A DNA stretch of 64,000 nucleotides from Pseudomonas parafulva (GTDB taxonomy: Bacteria; Pseudomonadota; Gammaproteobacteria; Pseudomonadales; Pseudomonadaceae): positions 3,007,001-3,071,000 of the forward strand of contig NZ_CP019952.1 in assembly GCF_002021815.1 (NCBI RefSeq), read 5' to 3'. The notes below the pieces were generated by a model. That model ran no database searches. It had not been told where the DNA came from and worked only from the letters and a program-made list of their open reading frames with translations. Shown here one piece after another: positions 63,601 through 64,000 of the stretch. Position 1 is the stretch's first letter. Every line of letters starts with the position of its first letter. The translations under genes were made by a program, and so were the position numbers.

Positions 63601-64000
63601 ATGTCCGAGCCAGTCAAACTGCGCCCACACAGCCAGGCCCATTGCAAGGATTGCAGCCTGGCCCCCCTGTGCCTGCCCCTTTCACTCAACCTGGAAGACA
63701 TGGACGCACTGGACGAAATCGTCAAGCGAGGTCGCCCTCTCAAGAAAGGCGAGTTCCTGTTCCGCCAGGGGGATAATTTTGGCTCGGTCTATGCCGTACG
63801 CTCCGGCGCCCTGAAAACGTTCAGCCTGAGCGACAGCGGCGAAGAGCAGATCACCGGTTTCCACCTGCCCAGCGAGCTGGTGGGCCTGTCCGGCATGGAC
63901 ACCGAGGCATACCCGGTGTCGGCCCAGGCCCAGGAAACCACATCCGTTTGCGAGATTCCGTTCGAGCGCCTGGATGAGCTGTCGGTGCAGTTGCCGCAGC
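63601..64000 (+). CDS. anr: Anaerobic regulator Anr (FNR family), partial at the right edge
   Basis: The first 133 residues are present. Cys residues in CKDCSLAPLC at ~20-29, with C116 or nearby in TTSVCEIPF, are the [4Fe-4S] ligands of FNR proteins. The cyclic-nucleotide-like beta-roll (KKGEFLFRQGDNFGSVYAVR) follows. The DNA-binding helix is beyond the window. ATG at 63601 follows AAGGATCG. It should act on the TTGAT-N4-ATCAA sites before ccoN-1, ccoG and hemN. The gap 63423-63600 holds nothing else recognised. Confidence 0.96.
   Translation, partial: MSEPVKLRPHSQAHCKDCSLAPLCLPLSLNLEDMDALDEIVKRGRPLKKGEFLFRQGDNFGSVYAVRSGALKTFSLSDSGEEQITGFHLPSELVGLSGMDTEAYPVSAQAQETTSVCEIPFERLDELSVQLPQ

Overview
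The window is GC-rich chromosomal DNA from a fluorescent pseudomonad, most likely of the Pseudomonas putida group. The evidence is a pyoverdine locus (pvdL, pvdS, pvdH, a SyrP-like hydroxylase, part of a second NRPS), two tandem ccoNOQP operons followed by ccoGHIS, hemN and anr in the order usual for Pseudomonas, Pseudomonas-type REP sequences, and PvdS/IS-box and Anr promoter motifs. No tRNA, rRNA or CRISPR array was seen.

Layout. 1-9.1 kb: pyoverdine genes (NRPS running off the left edge, SyrP-like oxygenase, siderophore-interacting reductase, pvdH). 9.1-11.5 kb: a repeat island made of hexanucleotide tracts and a long inverted repeat, one arm of which is split by an IS3-family element with a CGT target duplication. 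11.5-13.5 kb: a two-component system. 13.9-20.05 kb: a tightly overlapping molybdenum-hydroxylase operon (Tat-exported molybdopterin subunit, 2Fe-2S subunit, triheme cytochrome c, XdhC- and MocA-like maturation proteins). 20.3-23.65 kb: a dsbD / TlpA-like / dsbG periplasmic thiol-redox operon. 23.65-31.1 kb: a visibly AT-richer accessory region with an orphan RHS protein, an IS66 remnant, a nearly complete IS66 element with a frameshifted tnpC, and a compact RiPP-like cluster. 31.2-46.6 kb: pvdL, pvdS and a pyoverdine-associated acetyltransferase. 46.6-49.2 kb: a solute-binding protein, an exonuclease, ppnP and an alpha/beta hydrolase. 49.2-64 kb: two cbb3 oxidase operons, their assembly genes, hemN and the start of anr.

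Most unusual feature. At 28.17-31.03 kb a 49-residue Gly/Ser/Cys-rich peptide gene is followed by a YcaO-family gene (401 aa), an ABC-2 permease (246 aa) and an ABC ATPase (234 aa), the last three overlapping. Order and sizes match mcbA-D-E-F of the microcin B17 operon, but no mcbB (E1-like partner) or mcbC (dehydrogenase) equivalent lies between or beside them. It is either a minimal YcaO RiPP system or a reduced microcin-B-like locus. It lies between a pair of 32-bp direct repeats (one mismatch) and beside IS66 sequences, which suggests acquisition by transfer.

How the genes work together. Six PvdS-type promoters (TAAAT or TAATT, 16 nt, CGT) precede both NRPS genes, the SyrP-like gene, the reductase, pvdH and the acetyltransferase. 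pvdS itself has a Fur-box-like promoter, so the split pyoverdine genes form one iron-starvation regulon. Anr-type sites precede ccoN-1, ccoG and hemN, and anr lies at the right edge, giving a low-oxygen respiration and heme block.
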